A stretch of 17,176 nt of DNA from Candidatus Tepidiaquacellales bacterium UBA6667. Lineage in GTDB: Bacteria; Bacteroidota; Ignavibacteria; Tepidaquicellales; Tepidaquicellaceae. Location: contig DKKL01000044.1 of assembly GCA_002455255.1 (NCBI GenBank), forward strand, positions 77,683 to 94,858. Direction: 5' to 3'. The notes below the pieces were generated by a model. The model searched no databases. It was not told the origin of the DNA and saw only the letters and a program-made list of their open reading frames with translations. Numbering within the stretch: position 1 is the stretch's first letter; the number at the start of each line of letters is the position of its first letter. The translations under genes and the position numbers were made by a program. Shown in pieces: positions 15,902 to 17,176 of this stretch.

Positions 15902-17089
15902 ATGAAGAAAGCAATAATAATAATATTAAGCATTATGATAATCGCAATTATATTTTATGTATTTACAATTTATTTCCCGTTTGATAAAGACCCACAAAAA
16001 ATAATTCAGGATAAACCTGATTCCAAAGAGTTAATTTCAGATGTAAAATTTAAAACTGAGACATTGGCGGAAGGTTTGGAAAGTCCTTGGGCAATAAGAG
16101 AATTACCAGATGGAAGAATATTAATATTAGAAAGACCCGGAAAAATTAAAGTTTATGAAAAAGGAAAAATAACAGGTGAACTGGAAGGTGTTCCCGAAAC
16201 TGAATATAGAAACGGTACACAAGGTGGACTTCTTGATATTGAGTTGCATCCGGATTTTAAAAATAACGGGTTGGTATATTTATCATATGTTATAAAAGAA
16301 AATGGAAATGAGATGACAAGAGTTTCAAGATTTAAACTTGACGGAAAAAAATTAACATTTGATAAAGTTATTTTTCCCGGATTTCCCGGAAGTAAAAAAG
16401 CAAAACATTTCGGTAACAGAATCAGATTTGGAACGGATGGCAAATTATACATTACACTTGGTGAAAGAGGAGAAGGAGAGAGAGCACAAAACTTATTGGA
16501 TTTGAATGGGAAAACATTGCGACTGAACGAAGACGGAACAATTCCGGAGGATAATCCATTTTACGGTAGGTCGGATGCAAAATGGGAAATTTTTTCTTAC
16601 GGAAACAGAAATTCACAAGGGATGGCAATTCAACCCGGAACAGGATTAATTTTTCAAACAGAGCATGGTCCATCGGGGGGCGATGGTCCGGGAGGTGGGG
16701 ATGAAGTGAATATAATAGAATCCGGGAAAAATTACGGTTGGAACGTGATAAGTCATAAAGAAATTAAAGCAGGAATGGAATCACCTCTTTTGGAATACAC
16801 ACCGGCGATTGCACCATCGGGAATGACATTTTATACAGGAGATAAATTTCCACAGTGGAAAGGAAATTTATTTTTTACGAATTTGGTAGGCAGATGTCTT
16901 ATAAGAGTTGAGTTAGATGGGCGGAAAGTTATAGGTGAAGAAGTGCTATTAAAAAGAGAGTTTGGAAGATTGAGGGATGTTATGAACGGTAGTGATGGGT
17001 ATATATATTTTATAACATCGGATACGGATGAATATGGACCCGGAAGGGATAAGGGTGATAGATTAGTGAGAATTGTTCCGGCTCAATAG
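15902..17089 (+). CDS. PQQ-dependent sugar (aldose) dehydrogenase, exported
   Basis: The family oxidises aldoses outside the cytoplasm using pyrroloquinoline quinone in a six-bladed beta-propeller. The 395-residue protein has an N-terminal hydrophobic segment (about 4-24) acting as signal peptide or membrane anchor, then a GSDH domain from about residue 48. Family signatures are LESPWAIRELPDGRILILER, GLLDIELHPDF, H169-F-G-N-R-I-R-F (position of the catalytic His) and Y-G-N-R236-N-S-Q239-G (PQQ-binding Arg-Asn-x-Gln). The E254-H-G-P block is unusual: G-P-S-G-G-D is followed at once by G-P-G-G-G-D. The C-terminal G-D-R-L-V-R-I is typical. The usual G-G-R after the His is F-G-N-R here. No PQQ biosynthesis genes are in the window, so the cofactor source is unknown; some members of the wider family may not use PQQ. 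The gene stands between two serine tRNA genes and ends with TAG. Confidence 0.9.
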   Translation: MKKAIIIILSIMIIAIIFYVFTIYFPFDKDPQKIIQDKPDSKELISDVKFKTETLAEGLESPWAIRELPDGRILILERPGKIKVYEKGKITGELEGVPETEYRNGTQGGLLDIELHPDFKNNGLVYLSYVIKENGNEMTRVSRFKLDGKKLTFDKVIFPGFPGSKKAKHFGNRIRFGTDGKLYITLGERGEGERAQNLLDLNGKTLRLNEDGTIPEDNPFYGRSDAKWEIFSYGNRNSQGMAIQPGTGLIFQTEHGPSGGDGPGGGDEVNIIESGKNYGWNVISHKEIKAGMESPLLEYTPAIAPSGMTFYTGDKFPQWKGNLFFTNLVGRCLIRVELDGRKVIGEEVLLKREFGRLRDVMNGSDGYIYFITSDTDEYGPGRDKGDRLVRIVPAQ

Positions 17090-17102
17090 GAATTTATAAA
17101 CG

Positions 17103-17176
17103 GGAGAGGTGGCAGAGCGGTTGAATGCGTCGGTCTCGAAAACCGGTATAGAAGAAACTCTATCGAGGGTTCGAAT
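17103..17176 (+). tRNA. tRNA-Ser (anticodon CGA), cut by the window edge
   Basis: The 5' acceptor strand GGAGAGG is followed by a D-arm and an anticodon arm with loop CTCGAAA between TCGGT and ACCGG, giving anticodon CGA, which reads UCG. A long variable arm (TATAGAAGAAACTCTA) shows the class II form. The T-arm begins GAGGGTTCGAAT and runs off the edge, so the last part of the T stem and the 3' acceptor strand are missing. It starts 13 bases after the dehydrogenase stop codon. Confidence 0.92.

Noticed and set aside
17103..17176. Amber-suppressor serine tRNA that could rescue the TAG in the amidase
   Set aside because: The anticodon is CGA, which reads UCG; a suppressor would need CTA. The other serine tRNA has GGA.
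1..17176. CRISPR array, insertion sequence, toxin-antitoxin or defence system
   Set aside because: No regular spacer-repeat pattern, transposase motif, terminal inverted repeats or small paired genes were seen on either strand.

Overview
The window is a strongly A+T-rich bacterial chromosome segment with ordinary housekeeping content. Start codons mostly lack a clear Shine-Dalgarno sequence. There is a DUF4159 protein, a dnaE-trxA pair, a cytoplasmic TPR-PAS histidine kinase, and N-end signal peptides on several unknown proteins. Together these suggest a member of the Bacteroidota/Chlorobiota/Ignavibacteriota group. That placement is inferred from gene content and style; no marker gene was compared. 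No mobile element, CRISPR array, prophage or rRNA was seen.

Left part (1-7725): the 5' end of an unknown minus-strand gene runs off the left edge, divergent from an exported DUF4159 protein. After a 323-base gap comes a tight plus-strand pyruvate dehydrogenase operon: aceE (homodimeric E1), aceF (E2 with one lipoyl domain) and lpd (E3), with gaps of 12 and 17 bases. An unrecognised exported protein with a TTG start follows 33 bases later. A strong hairpin ends this block.

Middle (7726-14286): a minus-strand block read as sensor kinase, dnaE, trxA. It holds a soluble TPR-PAS histidine kinase with no response regulator in view, the replicative DNA polymerase III alpha subunit with an apparently intact PHP metal site, and a thioredoxin. 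The trxA terminator abuts the convergent gene: its U-tract includes the last base of that gene's stop codon.

Right part (14287-17176): a secreted Ntn-type amidase (penicillin V acylase/choloylglycine hydrolase family) is broken by a single in-frame TAG at codon 57, although every expected catalytic residue is present. Next come tRNA-Ser(GGA), a 385-base gap holding a dispersed intergenic repeat and a small inverted repeat, an exported PQQ-type sugar dehydrogenase, and a tRNA-Ser(CGA) cut by the right edge.

I did not find a convincing new multi-gene system. The points most worth a second look are the amber codon in the otherwise intact amidase, the oppositely oriented copies of an intergenic repeat, the orphan kinase next to dnaE, and the unknown exported protein trailing the pyruvate dehydrogenase operon.
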